Part shown: piece by piece, positions 41,810-49,964 of the stretch
How the letters are laid out: each line of letters begins with the position of its first letter
How positions within the stretch are numbered: the first letter of the stretch is position 1
From: a virus
Direction: 5' to 3' (one strand)
Virus record (IMG/VR): IMGVR_UViG_3300015265_000001
Coordinates: 162,986-226,985 of that record
DNA length: 64,000 nt
Translations under genes and position numbers: made by a program
Notes under the pieces: model-generated
Told to the model about the DNA's origin: nothing
Databases searched by the model: none
Seen by the model: only the letters and a program-made list of their open reading frames with translations

Positions 41810-42612
41810 GACTAAAGGGCGCCTTTGGCAACATCTTTAAGCTCGAGATTGGTGAGGATGACAGAACGGTAGAACGCATCTTGCAGTACACCGGTCGCGT
41901 TTCTTACGAAGAGCCTAATCTCGAAGAGTCACGTGAGTGGATACAACGGCTTTACCATATTTGCGAGGAGAATATCGTGGGAAAAGTAGTGAACGTTGGA
42001 ACGGTCGGTCATATTGACCACGGTCGTCGTGGGTACAAATCCAATCCAGAGGACTACGCGTCGGCCGTGCCTCACGTCAAGTCTTACTACAACCCTTACA
42101 AGCCAGAATGTATTTACTGGTGGGAGGGTTTGATCTACGTGGGTGGTCGCATCATTCACAATCTTCGTATCCACGAAGTTAACAACCGCGCCGCCGGTGG
42201 TACTGAAGAAGGCTTGATTGTAGCGAAGCCCGATATCGACTGCGATTCGATTACTGACCTATCCGCGCTGGAGACAAACCAGTTCAAGGACAGGATCGTT
42301 GCCAAGCTGAATAAAGGAGCTGGCAAGACCATGCCTCCTGAAATTTCCAAGGCTATCGAAGCCTTCCTGTCTCCTCAACCGATGAAAGTGCAACCTGCTT
42401 TCATCGAACGGGAGTTCGAACGGGATCGTCGTACTGTGATCCCTACGCGTAAAGCAATCGCCTGGGCCATCCAGTTGATGGTGTGGAACGATGATGCAAT
42501 GAAGAAGTTGGCGGGGGTAGGACGGAATGATGTTTACGTTCGCTACGTAGCCCCGCCGTTCCCTGGTTCTAAACATGACAAACTTACTGACGAAGGAAAA
42601 TGGGATGCCTGA
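41806..42612 (+). CDS. Unknown 268-residue protein with EF-Tu-like VNVGTVGHIDHG motif
   Basis: Overlaps the previous stop (ATGA). Residues 62-73 read VNVGTVGHIDHG, nearly identical to the start of EF-Tu, but the P-loop Lys-Thr is replaced by R74-R75 and no other GTPase motif is seen, so it is probably not a GTPase. A second in-frame start, GTG at 41977, has GAGGAG six bases upstream and would give a 211-residue form starting directly before this motif. The C-terminal region is basic. Function unknown. Confidence 0.5.
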   Translation: MRLKGAFGNIFKLEIGEDDRTVERILQYTGRVSYEEPNLEESREWIQRLYHICEENIVGKVVNVGTVGHIDHGRRGYKSNPEDYASAVPHVKSYYNPYKPECIYWWEGLIYVGGRIIHNLRIHEVNNRAAGGTEEGLIVAKPDIDCDSITDLSALETNQFKDRIVAKLNKGAGKTMPPEISKAIEAFLSPQPMKVQPAFIEREFERDRRTVIPTRKAIAWAIQLMVWNDDAMKKLAGVGRNDVYVRYVAPPFPGSKHDKLTDEGKWDA

Positions 42613-42787
42613 GAATAATTTCAAGGAAGAAATCGAACAGATCGTTCAGGAAATTAAAATGAACGGTCCTGATGTTTATACCACCCTGAAAACCGTTCCG
42701 GGTATTGGTACTGTTGTCATCAAATCGAAAACCGTTCCCAGCGGCCTGATCATCGAACCCTGGGTTAACCCAAATGGAGATAAGTAA
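42605..42787 (+). CDS. Unknown 60-residue protein
   Basis: GAAGGAAAATGGG precedes the ATG at 42605, which overlaps the previous stop by eight bases. N-terminal acidic helix (FKEEIEQIVQEIKMNG) and a C-terminal beta hairpin. The stop overlaps the next start (TAATG). No family recognised. Confidence 0.55.
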   Translation: MPENNFKEEIEQIVQEIKMNGPDVYTTLKTVPGIGTVVIKSKTVPSGLIIEPWVNPNGDK

Positions 42788-43434
42788 TGGGGCAGAGTAA
42801 CAAGAGCGGTCAGCGTAATCCGAACAATCCGCCTAACCCTAACAAAGGACGCAGTATGGTTCCGGTTAATCATGCGCTGAAGTACACCGAAGAAGATCTG
42901 GCCAGAACCATGGAGTTCGCTAAGCGTAATGCGCGGGGCAACTTGCTGAAAGAACTCGGCCTTACCGAGCTTAACTCCGGTATTGGTAGCACTCCGTCTT
43001 CTAACTGGTTTGCTAAAGGTGAGCAGGATGACTTCCCTGAGTTGGTTAATCAGGATCGTGCAAGCCTGTGCCTCGGCAAGCTTACTGATGACGAGATCGC
43101 CAACCTGGTGTTTATGCAGGGTGACATCAGTAAAGAAGAAGACATGCGGTTGATGCTGGCCCATATGGAAGTCGGGAAAGAGTACTACTCGAAGATCGCT
43201 GCGGTCATGGGTGGTAAAGAGCGCATCCGCTGGCTGTCCCGTCATCTGGAACTGTCTCTGCAACGTCAGCGGTCCCAGCGTACCACTATCTGGAACTATA
43301 TCCTGGATACGTACGCTGAGTGCGGTGGCGAGGCGTCGATCCTTGAGGCCTGTGAGAAGTTGGGACTGCCGAAGGAATACGCAATGGCGCGTTTGCATCC
43401 AGAGCGTGAAGTTGTTAAGGAGGGAACATCGTGA
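42787..43434 (+). CDS. Unknown 215-residue helical protein
   Basis: Starts with an Asn/Pro/Gly-rich tail (SGQRNPNNPPNPNKGRS), then several helices (EEDLARTMEFAKRNARGN). Three coupled overlaps surround it, so it belongs to one operon with 42605 and 43431. No motif recognised. Confidence 0.5.
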   Translation: MGQSNKSGQRNPNNPPNPNKGRSMVPVNHALKYTEEDLARTMEFAKRNARGNLLKELGLTELNSGIGSTPSSNWFAKGEQDDFPELVNQDRASLCLGKLTDDEIANLVFMQGDISKEEDMRLMLAHMEVGKEYYSKIAAVMGGKERIRWLSRHLELSLQRQRSQRTTIWNYILDTYAECGGEASILEACEKLGLPKEYAMARLHPEREVVKEGTS

Positions 43435-43799
43435 TTGTTTCCGAACAGATCTTGGCGCTAACGTTTTCTATCCTCCGGGCACTTCCTAATTATCGGAAGT
43501 ATCGCGTCGATAGCTACGGGGTTACGATTGATTGGAGTGACGACCGTAAAACGGCCGATGTGTTTTACACCCAACATGACATCGTGATCCATGCAGTTAA
43601 AGCTGGTGTGGTAGAGGATAAAAAGCAAGACCGTGCTAAGGTCTCTTTGACACTTCTCCAGACGATGCCACCGCAAAATGCCGAGCACGAAGAACAGGTG
43701 AAAAACCTGTGGCGGTTACTGGAAGTTATTTCCATGACCAATTATCAAAATGACAGGGAATCTGAAGACACGCTAACTGCAATTAGCCGTTACTGGTAA
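43431..43799 (+). CDS. Unknown 122-residue protein, GTG start
   Basis: GTG at 43431 overlaps the previous stop and has AAGGAGGGAACATC upstream, a near-consensus site. N-terminal hydrophobic helix, then strands (YGVTIDWSDDRKTADVFYT) and a charged helix. Function unknown. Confidence 0.55.
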   Translation: MIVSEQILALTFSILRALPNYRKYRVDSYGVTIDWSDDRKTADVFYTQHDIVIHAVKAGVVEDKKQDRAKVSLTLLQTMPPQNAEHEEQVKNLWRLLEVISMTNYQNDRESEDTLTAISRYW

Positions 43800-43825
43800 C
43801 CTGTGTAACTATAAGGAAATAAATA

Positions 43826-44116
43826 ATGGCTCGTAATACAAACAACGAACTTTTGGTGTTACCCGGTTTCTTTTACTACCCGCGCTGTAATGACGGGTTA
43901 GAAAAGCTTACCGACTATGAGCGCTACACGCTTCTGCTCAACCAGGGTAATTACATCGTTGCCGCGAGCATGGAAGATCCTGTTCAGTTCGGCGATCTGA
44001 ACTGCGCCTGCGACAACGGTCGCATCCCAACCCATCGCCGTGCAGGCGCGGTGATTCCTGAATACGGTCATGTTCCTATTGATCTACGCGAGGTCATCGA
44101 CCTTAAAGGGGAGTAA
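43826..44116 (+). CDS. Unknown 96-residue protein
   Basis: AAGGAAATAAATA precedes the ATG. Two Cys in LNCACDNGRIPTHRRAG plus one in YPRCNDG might bind a metal. No family recognised. Confidence 0.5.
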   Translation: MARNTNNELLVLPGFFYYPRCNDGLEKLTDYERYTLLLNQGNYIVAASMEDPVQFGDLNCACDNGRIPTHRRAGAVIPEYGHVPIDLREVIDLKGE

Positions 44117-44118
44117 CG

Positions 44119-44394
44119 GTGGACAAAATACCGGCACTGCTCGTTTACATTGATGGCGAACTTACCAGGGCTTATAAAGACGGTAAGAATGAGCGCTACT
44201 TCAAAACAATCACGGATAACGATCGTGCAAAGGAACATATCGGGATGGAGCTTGCTCGTCTCGACATGGGCCGTAGGCTTCTTAATGGGGCGGTCAAGTT
44301 GGGCAAACTCACTGAGGAAGATATCAAGGAGTTGTCTGAGTTGACTTTCCGTAAAGATGAAAGCGACATGTTTATGTCAAGACTAAAGGAATAA
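44119..44394 (+). CDS. Unknown 91-residue protein, GTG start
   Basis: GTG at 44119 with AAAGGGGAG upstream, two bases after the previous stop. A short beta hairpin (LLVYIDGELTRAYKDG) is followed by three charged helices. Function unknown. Confidence 0.5.
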   Translation: MDKIPALLVYIDGELTRAYKDGKNERYFKTITDNDRAKEHIGMELARLDMGRRLLNGAVKLGKLTEEDIKELSELTFRKDESDMFMSRLKE

Positions 44395-44398
44395 GAAA

Positions 44399-45121
44399 AT
44401 GGAACAGAAAACTGATTACCTGCGTTTGCTGTACGCTATCTGCAAAGGCAAGATCGAAATAAACGCCAACGATCACCGCGACGTTTACGATACGGTGGAA
44501 GAACGGCTGAAGCACATGGCTAAATTCAAGCCCTTTGCCGTTGCAGCAATTACTCCCGAAGTTCGGGCAGAGATGATTGCCACCAACACCTTGATTCAGG
44601 TTGAAATCGTCCCTAATAACCCAGAGGCGGGCGAAGATGAACTCTGTTTCATCGGCGCTTCCCTTGACAAGGTGCTGGAATCGGCATACATCGTAGCAAC
44701 CGAGGTGGGTGTTAAGGGTTGTGTGGCCTGGGCTGTTGACGGTGTTAATTGGACTGCTATCCTGAATGAGCTCATCGCTACCGCGAAGTGTTCGGTTACG
44801 CTGGAGATCAACCCGTTCAAGGCCAAACACTGGGACATAGAGAAACAGTGCGACGTCTATGACATGAACGCCAAGGAGTATTTGCGCGATCTTCTCGTCA
44901 TGAACCCAGATCGCTTCGAAGCAGATGAAGACGGCGATGCCGAAATAACACCTGGGCTTGGTCAGCAGATGGTTGATCGCAACGAGGTCTTCGAGTTGTC
45001 TTTCTACCCGAACACCCCCATCGGCTTCTATACCTTCATGCACATTGACCTTCCTGGCATGTTGCAGGGTGCGTTGACGTTGTGCAAAAAGGAAGTTCTC
45101 GCCATGGAGGCTATCCAGTAA
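44399..45121 (+). CDS. Unknown 240-residue protein
   Basis: AAGGAATAAGAAA precedes the ATG. Helical start (DYLRLLYAICKGKI), then an alpha/beta body with an acidic loop (EADEDGDAEI). No motif recognised. TAATG couples it to the next gene. Confidence 0.5.
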   Translation: MEQKTDYLRLLYAICKGKIEINANDHRDVYDTVEERLKHMAKFKPFAVAAITPEVRAEMIATNTLIQVEIVPNNPEAGEDELCFIGASLDKVLESAYIVATEVGVKGCVAWAVDGVNWTAILNELIATAKCSVTLEINPFKAKHWDIEKQCDVYDMNAKEYLRDLLVMNPDRFEADEDGDAEITPGLGQQMVDRNEVFELSFYPNTPIGFYTFMHIDLPGMLQGALTLCKKEVLAMEAIQ

Positions 45122-45702
45122 TGAAAGAGAACAAAGACAGGCACCAGGTCGTTATGGCTCGTGAGATGTATGACGAGCTGTACAGTATGGCCGCAACCCA
45201 TGCACGTAACTCAGAGCAGGACTCTCCTATAAAGGGCAGTCCTAATAGTGTTATCTCGCGTCTGGCTAAAATCCGACGTCATGTGCAGAAGTACAACAAA
45301 CCTCTCCACGAGGAACGTCAAGTTCAGGTTGCAAAGAACGCGGCCGAATACCGCCGACTGCGTGAGCTTGTCATCGATCTGGTTGTCAACCACGTGGGTC
45401 AGATTGTTTGGGTTAAATCTCAAGCACCCGCGCCACGAGGTTTGGATGTGCGGCCTACGTTCTATATTGCTCACGAGGTTGTTGGGCGTTCTGAACTGGG
45501 TAAGCTTGCCGTTAAGGTTGCGCCGGTGGTGGGTGGTCCTTTATCTGATAAGCATGTTTCGTCGCTTACCAAAGAACTTCCAGAGCGATATACCTACCAA
45601 ACTGAAGGCATGGGTGCTTATATCGCCTTTGACCCAAATGTTGTTCAGGTAAGGGACCCGTATGGCATAACTGTGAGAACCGCAGAAGTAAAGAAGGAGT
45701 AA
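45121..45702 (+). CDS. Unknown 193-residue basic protein
   Basis: Start at 45121 overlapping the previous stop by one base. A helical basic N-terminal half (ISRLAKIRRHVQKYNKPLHE) and a beta-rich C-terminus. Function unknown. Confidence 0.5.
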   Translation: MKENKDRHQVVMAREMYDELYSMAATHARNSEQDSPIKGSPNSVISRLAKIRRHVQKYNKPLHEERQVQVAKNAAEYRRLRELVIDLVVNHVGQIVWVKSQAPAPRGLDVRPTFYIAHEVVGRSELGKLAVKVAPVVGGPLSDKHVSSLTKELPERYTYQTEGMGAYIAFDPNVVQVRDPYGITVRTAEVKKE

Positions 45703-45705
45703 AGG

Positions 45706-46293
45706 ATGATTTCTAAAGGGTTGTGTTACACCAACGACTTCCCCCTGCGAAATGCAGGAGAAGCTCAGTTCAAAGTTTCACGTGAAAATGGAGAGATCAT
45801 TACTCGCTCAGTACACTGGAGTCAACGGCAACACACGATCTTGATTCGCCACGGTCTCCGTGAACCGATCCAGTTCTACGGCGTTACACAAAGTGCTCAC
45901 GGTAACCTGATTGCCATGAGTGACGGGCATTACACTCGTTACTACTGGACTACCATGACAGGTCGTCGTGATACGTATGTGCTTCAAGGTTCTTCGGCTA
46001 CCTTCGAGGAAGCTTGGGAACATTTGTTTGAGGCGTTAGTGCTAGATGGGCGTATGCCGTCCATAGGGCTCTATAACCGCATCAGCTTCCTTTTCATCTG
46101 GTACTTCAACCAGATAGAAGAGCAACCCGTTGTACGTGCCACAGAAGGCTTCTGGCGCGGTGTAAAGAAACAAGTATTGTTTGAATGGTTACCTGAAATT
46201 GGCAAACGAGCCGTTAAGGTCACCATCGCTGGTTCCCAACCTGTCGCAGTACCCCTGGCGGATCACCCGCTTGTTGGCTTGCTGCGCAAATAA
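45706..46293 (+). CDS. Unknown 195-residue protein, paralogue of 46310
   Basis: AAGGAGTAAAGG precedes the ATG. SATFEEAWEHLFEALVLDGR and the segment after it match HSVEEAIETLFKKLVMDDRE in 46310, with the same order of a beta-rich first half, a helix, then a strand ending VPLADHP / VPLYTHP. A tandem duplication. Function unknown. Confidence 0.55.
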   Translation: MISKGLCYTNDFPLRNAGEAQFKVSRENGEIITRSVHWSQRQHTILIRHGLREPIQFYGVTQSAHGNLIAMSDGHYTRYYWTTMTGRRDTYVLQGSSATFEEAWEHLFEALVLDGRMPSIGLYNRISFLFIWYFNQIEEQPVVRATEGFWRGVKKQVLFEWLPEIGKRAVKVTIAGSQPVAVPLADHPLVGLLRK

Positions 46294-46309
46294 GCAAAGA
46301 GGCTTCAAA

Positions 46310-46762
46310 ATGTCTAACGCTCAAATCAAGTACCACATGACCGCCCTTTTCCGTCTCGACAATGGTCAACAACTGTACATGTCCTCTCATGGGCATCAGA
46401 CCTCTTACATTGTGTCGGGCACGCCCAGCCGTGGCGGTACTGCTTACCTGATTGAACAACCATCCCATTCGGTAGAAGAAGCTATCGAAACGCTGTTCAA
46501 GAAACTCGTGATGGATGATCGTGAAGTGTCGATCAACTATTACAACCTGGTCAGTGAATTCTTCATCAAGTATTTTGATCAGGGGGCTACTGAATACAAA
46601 GCTACCCTGAGTGGCCGGTGGCACAACCTGTTTCTCCACGTAGAGCTGGAGCGTACCGAGGGTCTCAGCGGTTCTTTGATGTTCTTCCGTGTTCACGACA
46701 AAGAAATGTTGGTTCCGTTGTACACGCACCCAATGGTTCACATCCTTGCATCTAAGGTGTAA
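46310..46762 (+). CDS. Unknown 150-residue protein, paralogue of 45706
   Basis: Start chosen at 46310, just after the previous stop, with GAGGCTTCAAA upstream; a longer frame would overlap by 113 bases. Shorter than 45706 at the N-terminus but aligned through the central helix and the VPLYTHPMV end. Confidence 0.55.
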   Translation: MSNAQIKYHMTALFRLDNGQQLYMSSHGHQTSYIVSGTPSRGGTAYLIEQPSHSVEEAIETLFKKLVMDDREVSINYYNLVSEFFIKYFDQGATEYKATLSGRWHNLFLHVELERTEGLSGSLMFFRVHDKEMLVPLYTHPMVHILASKV

Positions 46763-46817
46763 CCACAATCTTACGCTTGAAACAAAAACGCCAGCAGCTA
46801 TGTAGAGGGGACAAAGC

Positions 46818-47018
46818 ATGCCAGTAGTAGAAATGACGGTAGAGGAACGCCTCAATGAAATCACTCGCGAGTGCTCTAAGCAGGGGATAGGGCTTACACT
46901 GGAGTATGATCCGGTGGAGGAGAAGTGGTACGGGTCCTTCGACGACAGCAGACATGACATTGAGGGTGACACCCTCGAAGAAGTCGTCGAAGGGCTCGAA
47001 GCAGAGTTGAACCTCTAA
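46818..47018 (+). CDS. Unknown 66-residue acidic protein
   Basis: GAGGGGACAAAGC precedes the ATG. YDPVEEKWYGSFDD, followed by GDTLEEVVEGLEAEL, has the strand-strand-helix order seen in HicB-type small domains, but the match is only in outline. A strong terminator follows. Confidence 0.5.
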   Translation: MPVVEMTVEERLNEITRECSKQGIGLTLEYDPVEEKWYGSFDDSRHDIEGDTLEEVVEGLEAELNL

Positions 47019-47020
47019 AC

Positions 47021-47064
47021 GGCTATAACTACTCTCACCCCACAAAGGGTGAGAGTAGTTAGCC
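47021..47064 (+). terminator. Very strong hairpin terminator
   Basis: AACTACTCTCACCC (47027-47040) pairs with GGGTGAGAGTAGTT (47047-47060), extended by GGCT/AGCC, then TATTCTTTATTTTTTG. Confidence 0.92.
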
Positions 47065-47117
47065 TATTCTTTATTTTTTGTTTTGGATCGTATGACAACC
47101 AACGCGAGATTTTAGTT

Positions 47118-47816
47118 ATGAACGAAGCTTTATTATCTACAGTGAAGAAAATAGCCAGTGGAGGAGGCCCGGGCCCCACTACACTTACTACGGGCGATGA
47201 CACCAATGGGCTGTTTGGTTCTGTTCCAGCCGGATCCTTCTTTACTGGCGGCGAGTTAGCAACTGCCGTAGGTGCGGGCTCAATGGGGACTTTGATCAAC
47301 GACACCACCGACTGGTTTAAACTAAGCAAAGATGGTCGGGTCATCTACATCCCACAGAAGGCCATCCGTATTGGGCTAACGTGGAACATGATTGATGGTC
47401 TAGGCATCAGAACCCGGGAGCAAAACAAGATCGTCACAAAAGACGGACATAATTATCTGGTTCGATTGATGACGGGGACGGGAGCTGCTTGGGCAGGACA
47501 GTTGGGTGATGACCCTGGGGGGTGTTCCGATAGTGAATACAACCGGTTTATCTATCGTCTCTGTGCTTTGAATCCTGCCAGCGAGACACCGCCAGTCTTG
47601 GGTTCTTACACATTAGCAGAGTTAGGACTGACCATAGCCAGTAACGGCTGTTGTGTGATTTGCCAAGAAGGTCTTAGCAGCACATACATACAGCGTAACG
47701 GCGGTGGCGAGACGAATAACAATGGAACCAGCTGGACCTCTATCCAGAATGGTGTGAACAGCAATCTCGGTGATCAGTATCGCGGTTGGCGTCCTGTGTT
47801 GGAACTTATTGATTAA
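47118..47816 (+). CDS. GWRP-module tail protein on the opposite strand
   Basis: 232 residues. Carries the same module as five minus-strand tail proteins: PGPTTLTTGD, LFGSVPAGSFF, a WFKLSKDGRVIYIPQKAIR strand pair, YLVRLMTG, and the C-terminal YRGWRPVLELID. It has no N-terminal adhesion or FN3-like domain. It is convergent with the tail operon across a shared terminator. A probable virion tip or adhesion protein. The start at 47118 has only a weak GAGAT site, so expression may be low or conditional. Confidence 0.65.
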   Translation: MNEALLSTVKKIASGGGPGPTTLTTGDDTNGLFGSVPAGSFFTGGELATAVGAGSMGTLINDTTDWFKLSKDGRVIYIPQKAIRIGLTWNMIDGLGIRTREQNKIVTKDGHNYLVRLMTGTGAAWAGQLGDDPGGCSDSEYNRFIYRLCALNPASETPPVLGSYTLAELGLTIASNGCCVICQEGLSSTYIQRNGGGETNNNGTSWTSIQNGVNSNLGDQYRGWRPVLELID

Positions 47817-47825
47817 TGTCGACTA

Positions 47826-47861
47826 TACCCCCTCCTGGCCTTTGCGGACCAGGAGGGGGTA
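47826..47861. terminator. Bidirectional terminator between convergent genes
   Basis: TACCCCCTCCTGG (47826-47838) pairs perfectly with CCAGGAGGGGGTA (47849-47861). It lies between stop codons of converging genes; neither side has a long T run. Confidence 0.8.
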
Positions 47862-47870
47862 ACGGATACC

Positions 47871-48329
47871 CTATGCGGCCAAGGCCACAGGCTTAGGTTG
47901 AGTTGGATTCTTAACCAGTCGGTACAGATTTACACCCAACATGATTGTTTTCTTTTTCCATGGAGTAACGCTGCTAACGTCCATGGATTCTTTCAGAATG
48001 GCGTCGATCTCTTTGCGTGTTACAGCAACTTGAGTTTCGACACCGTTCACTAATTCGGTGATGCAGTACGTGGTGCAAAGCTTGTCGTGGAGGGTGGTGT
48101 TCTGAGTGTATTCACCAATAGGAGGAAGTAACCACCACAACAACCGGGGGATTGTCGCTCCGTCGGTTTGGAATCCGGTTTCTACGTCAACCCAACGGGT
48201 AGAGTTTTCAGACCCGATGTAGTAGCGAAAACCCGGTACGGTATCCCACAGGTCTTTACCGTTGAGTACACTCGCAGTTTTGTTGTAACGCAGTTGTTCT
48301 TCAGCGCTGAACCGTGTAAATGTGCTCAT
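47871..48329 (-). CDS. DUF1353-like protein
   Basis: 152 residues. FQTDGATIPRLLWWLLPPIG and TLHDKLC are the signature of the DUF1353 family, common near phage tail and lysis genes with unknown role. AGGAGG stands six bases before the ATG at 48329; a TTG directly before it is in frame but less likely. Last gene of the minus-strand tail operon. Confidence 0.75.
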   Translation of the reverse strand: MSTFTRFSAEEQLRYNKTASVLNGKDLWDTVPGFRYYIGSENSTRWVDVETGFQTDGATIPRLLWWLLPPIGEYTQNTTLHDKLCTTYCITELVNGVETQVAVTRKEIDAILKESMDVSSVTPWKKKTIMLGVNLYRLVKNPTQPKPVALAA

Positions 48330-48350
48330 CAACGTCCTCCTGGAATGGAT

Positions 48351-48375
48351 GCCTCCCCCTCATGGAAGGGGAGGC
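48351..48375 (-). other. Intercistronic hairpin in the tail operon
   Basis: GCCTCCCC (48351-48358) pairs with GGGGAGGC (48368-48375). There is no U tail, so this is more likely an mRNA-stabilising or processing hairpin than a terminator. Confidence 0.5.
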
Positions 48376-48383
48376 GGTGGTGT

Positions 48384-49037
48384 TTACAACGAGAAGTATT
48401 CCGCGGGGGCTACCGGGAGATCTTCAATGGTAGCGGCATTGGCGATGGCGTCTTTGTACGCCCACGACACGTTGTAGCCAGCAACAACCTGTTGGAACGT
48501 TCTGTCAGCCAGAGCAACCATTTCTGGTGCAGTGAGTGATACCGAAACGTTTTCGAACACACGGAACGGGAACGACATCTCCTGGTTGGCTGCAATCATT
48601 TCCTTGGCGATGGTACGCAAGTCGGAAATGTTGCCGCGGTCAGAAGCGCGCACCTGTACGTGGTAGATGGTGTCTTCGCTGAACTGGTAAGGGAACCCCT
48701 TGGCGAACGCAGCAATACGCAACGACTCGGCTTGAGCAGCAAGCGTTGTCTTACGGTCCTGGAGCTGGCCTGCGGCTTCTACTTCGCTGTAGGAACGCAC
48801 TACCCAGGTTTGGTACCAATGGCCGTCACGCAGCTCTGGAGCGCCCTCAGTGACCACATCACCGGCAGGAGCGGGAGTGTCTTCGACAACTTCAAAACCC
48901 AGTTCGAAAAGCAGGTCCGAATCAACGGTTGGTCCGAAGCAAGTGTTCGGTTGATACTTGGGCATGTCAGCCAAGTAAATTGGGTACGCGCCCGAATCAG
49001 AATGAATCAGACGGGTGGTGCGAGTTACTGTGGTCAT
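48384..49037 (-). CDS. DUF4376-like tail-fibre accessory protein
   Basis: 217 residues; AAGGAAACGTTT precedes the ATG at 49037. WYQTWVVRSYSEVEAAGQLQ, RKTTLAAQAESLRIA, then VQVRASDRGNISDLRTIAKE follows the DUF4376 layout, a domain often at the end of tail-fibre or tail-fibre-assembly proteins. Its position at the end of the fibre operon agrees. Role as a chaperone or capping subunit is inference. Confidence 0.65.
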   Translation of the reverse strand: MTTVTRTTRLIHSDSGAYPIYLADMPKYQPNTCFGPTVDSDLLFELGFEVVEDTPAPAGDVVTEGAPELRDGHWYQTWVVRSYSEVEAAGQLQDRKTTLAAQAESLRIAAFAKGFPYQFSEDTIYHVQVRASDRGNISDLRTIAKEMIAANQEMSFPFRVFENVSVSLTAPEMVALADRTFQQVVAGYNVSWAYKDAIANAATIEDLPVAPAEYFSL

Positions 49038-49047
49038 AAACGTTTCC

Positions 49048-49953
49048 TTAAAGGATGAGTTCGAAAAGAGGCCGCCAGCCGTGAAGTGAGTGAGTGGCAC
49101 TAGCGTTCAGGCTGACGTTCAGGAGATCAGGGTTGGCGCCGCTGCCTCGGTTAATGCAAGTGCTGCTTTGCAGGTCGGTAGAGAACGTAATCCAACTGGC
49201 GTTGGCGATATCGTCCAATTGCTTGAGCCCTAGCGTGTCAGGATAGTTACGAGCCTGGAACGCGTAGGAGAGAATCAAGTCATACTCGCCGCCAATCTGG
49301 TCAGCCGCCACAGCGCTGGTGCTTGCCATTACCGCACGAGAAGTAGGGACCCGCATAACAAAGGCGTTATCGCCACGGTTAACGACCTTACCCTGTGCAA
49401 TGGTACCAAACGTGGTCTTGGCATACGGCGCCCAGTCAGTGCTAGGGAAGTTACCGTAGATCACACCAGCTCGATACAGTTGCTCCCAGGTCAGTGTGCT
49501 GAACAGCGCCTGGCTAGCGATATAGATAATTTTTCCTTTATACACGAACTTCAACCAACCCAAGGTGGCGTCGGTGTTCTCTGTCACAGTGGCGGCAAAG
49601 CCACCCGCAAACACTTTGCATTCTTGTGCCGAGAACAGGTCAGACATCGGCATCTTGCCGAAGTAACCAAAGTTCCAGTCACCACGAAGCAGAGTCTGTG
49701 GGCCCGGGCCAGTATAAGGCATGTAGGCCAACGCCTTGTTAGGGGTCAGCGCCACATCGGTTCCCTTACGAGAAGCTACCCGGTAGTAGTACAGTTGATT
49801 ACGTACTACGGTGTTATCCGTGTAGGTCAACGTTCCGGCAGGGACAACCGCCAACGACGCAGGAAGCGACGCATCAGCAATCGGTGAAGCGGAACGGTAG
49901 ATCGTGTAGTCATCCGCCGTGTTAGGGTCGGTCCAATCAAGCTTGATGGGCAT
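49048..49953 (-). CDS. GWRP-module tail protein with FN3-like N-terminus
   Basis: 301 residues. N-terminal 80 residues (DWTDPNTADDYTIYRSASPI, then TYTDNTVVRNQLYYYRVASR) have the strand order of fibronectin type III/Ig-like folds. The C-terminal module runs from GPGPQTLLRGDWNFGYFG through GWLKFVYKGKIIYIASQAL to HGWRPLFELIL at the very end. Ribosome site GGAGGG. Likely a tail-tip or adhesion subunit. Confidence 0.7.
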   Translation of the reverse strand: MPIKLDWTDPNTADDYTIYRSASPIADASLPASLAVVPAGTLTYTDNTVVRNQLYYYRVASRKGTDVALTPNKALAYMPYTGPGPQTLLRGDWNFGYFGKMPMSDLFSAQECKVFAGGFAATVTENTDATLGWLKFVYKGKIIYIASQALFSTLTWEQLYRAGVIYGNFPSTDWAPYAKTTFGTIAQGKVVNRGDNAFVMRVPTSRAVMASTSAVAADQIGGEYDLILSYAFQARNYPDTLGLKQLDDIANASWITFSTDLQSSTCINRGSGANPDLLNVSLNASATHSLHGWRPLFELIL

Positions 49954-49964
49954 TTAACCCTCCG

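Noticed and set aside
41986-42030. True translation GTPase at 41806
   Set aside because: The P-loop Lys and Thr are both Arg, and NKxD and DxxG motifs are missing.
48351-48375. Terminator between 48384 and 47871 on the minus strand
   Set aside because: The stem is good but no U tract follows, so it is listed as a hairpin only.
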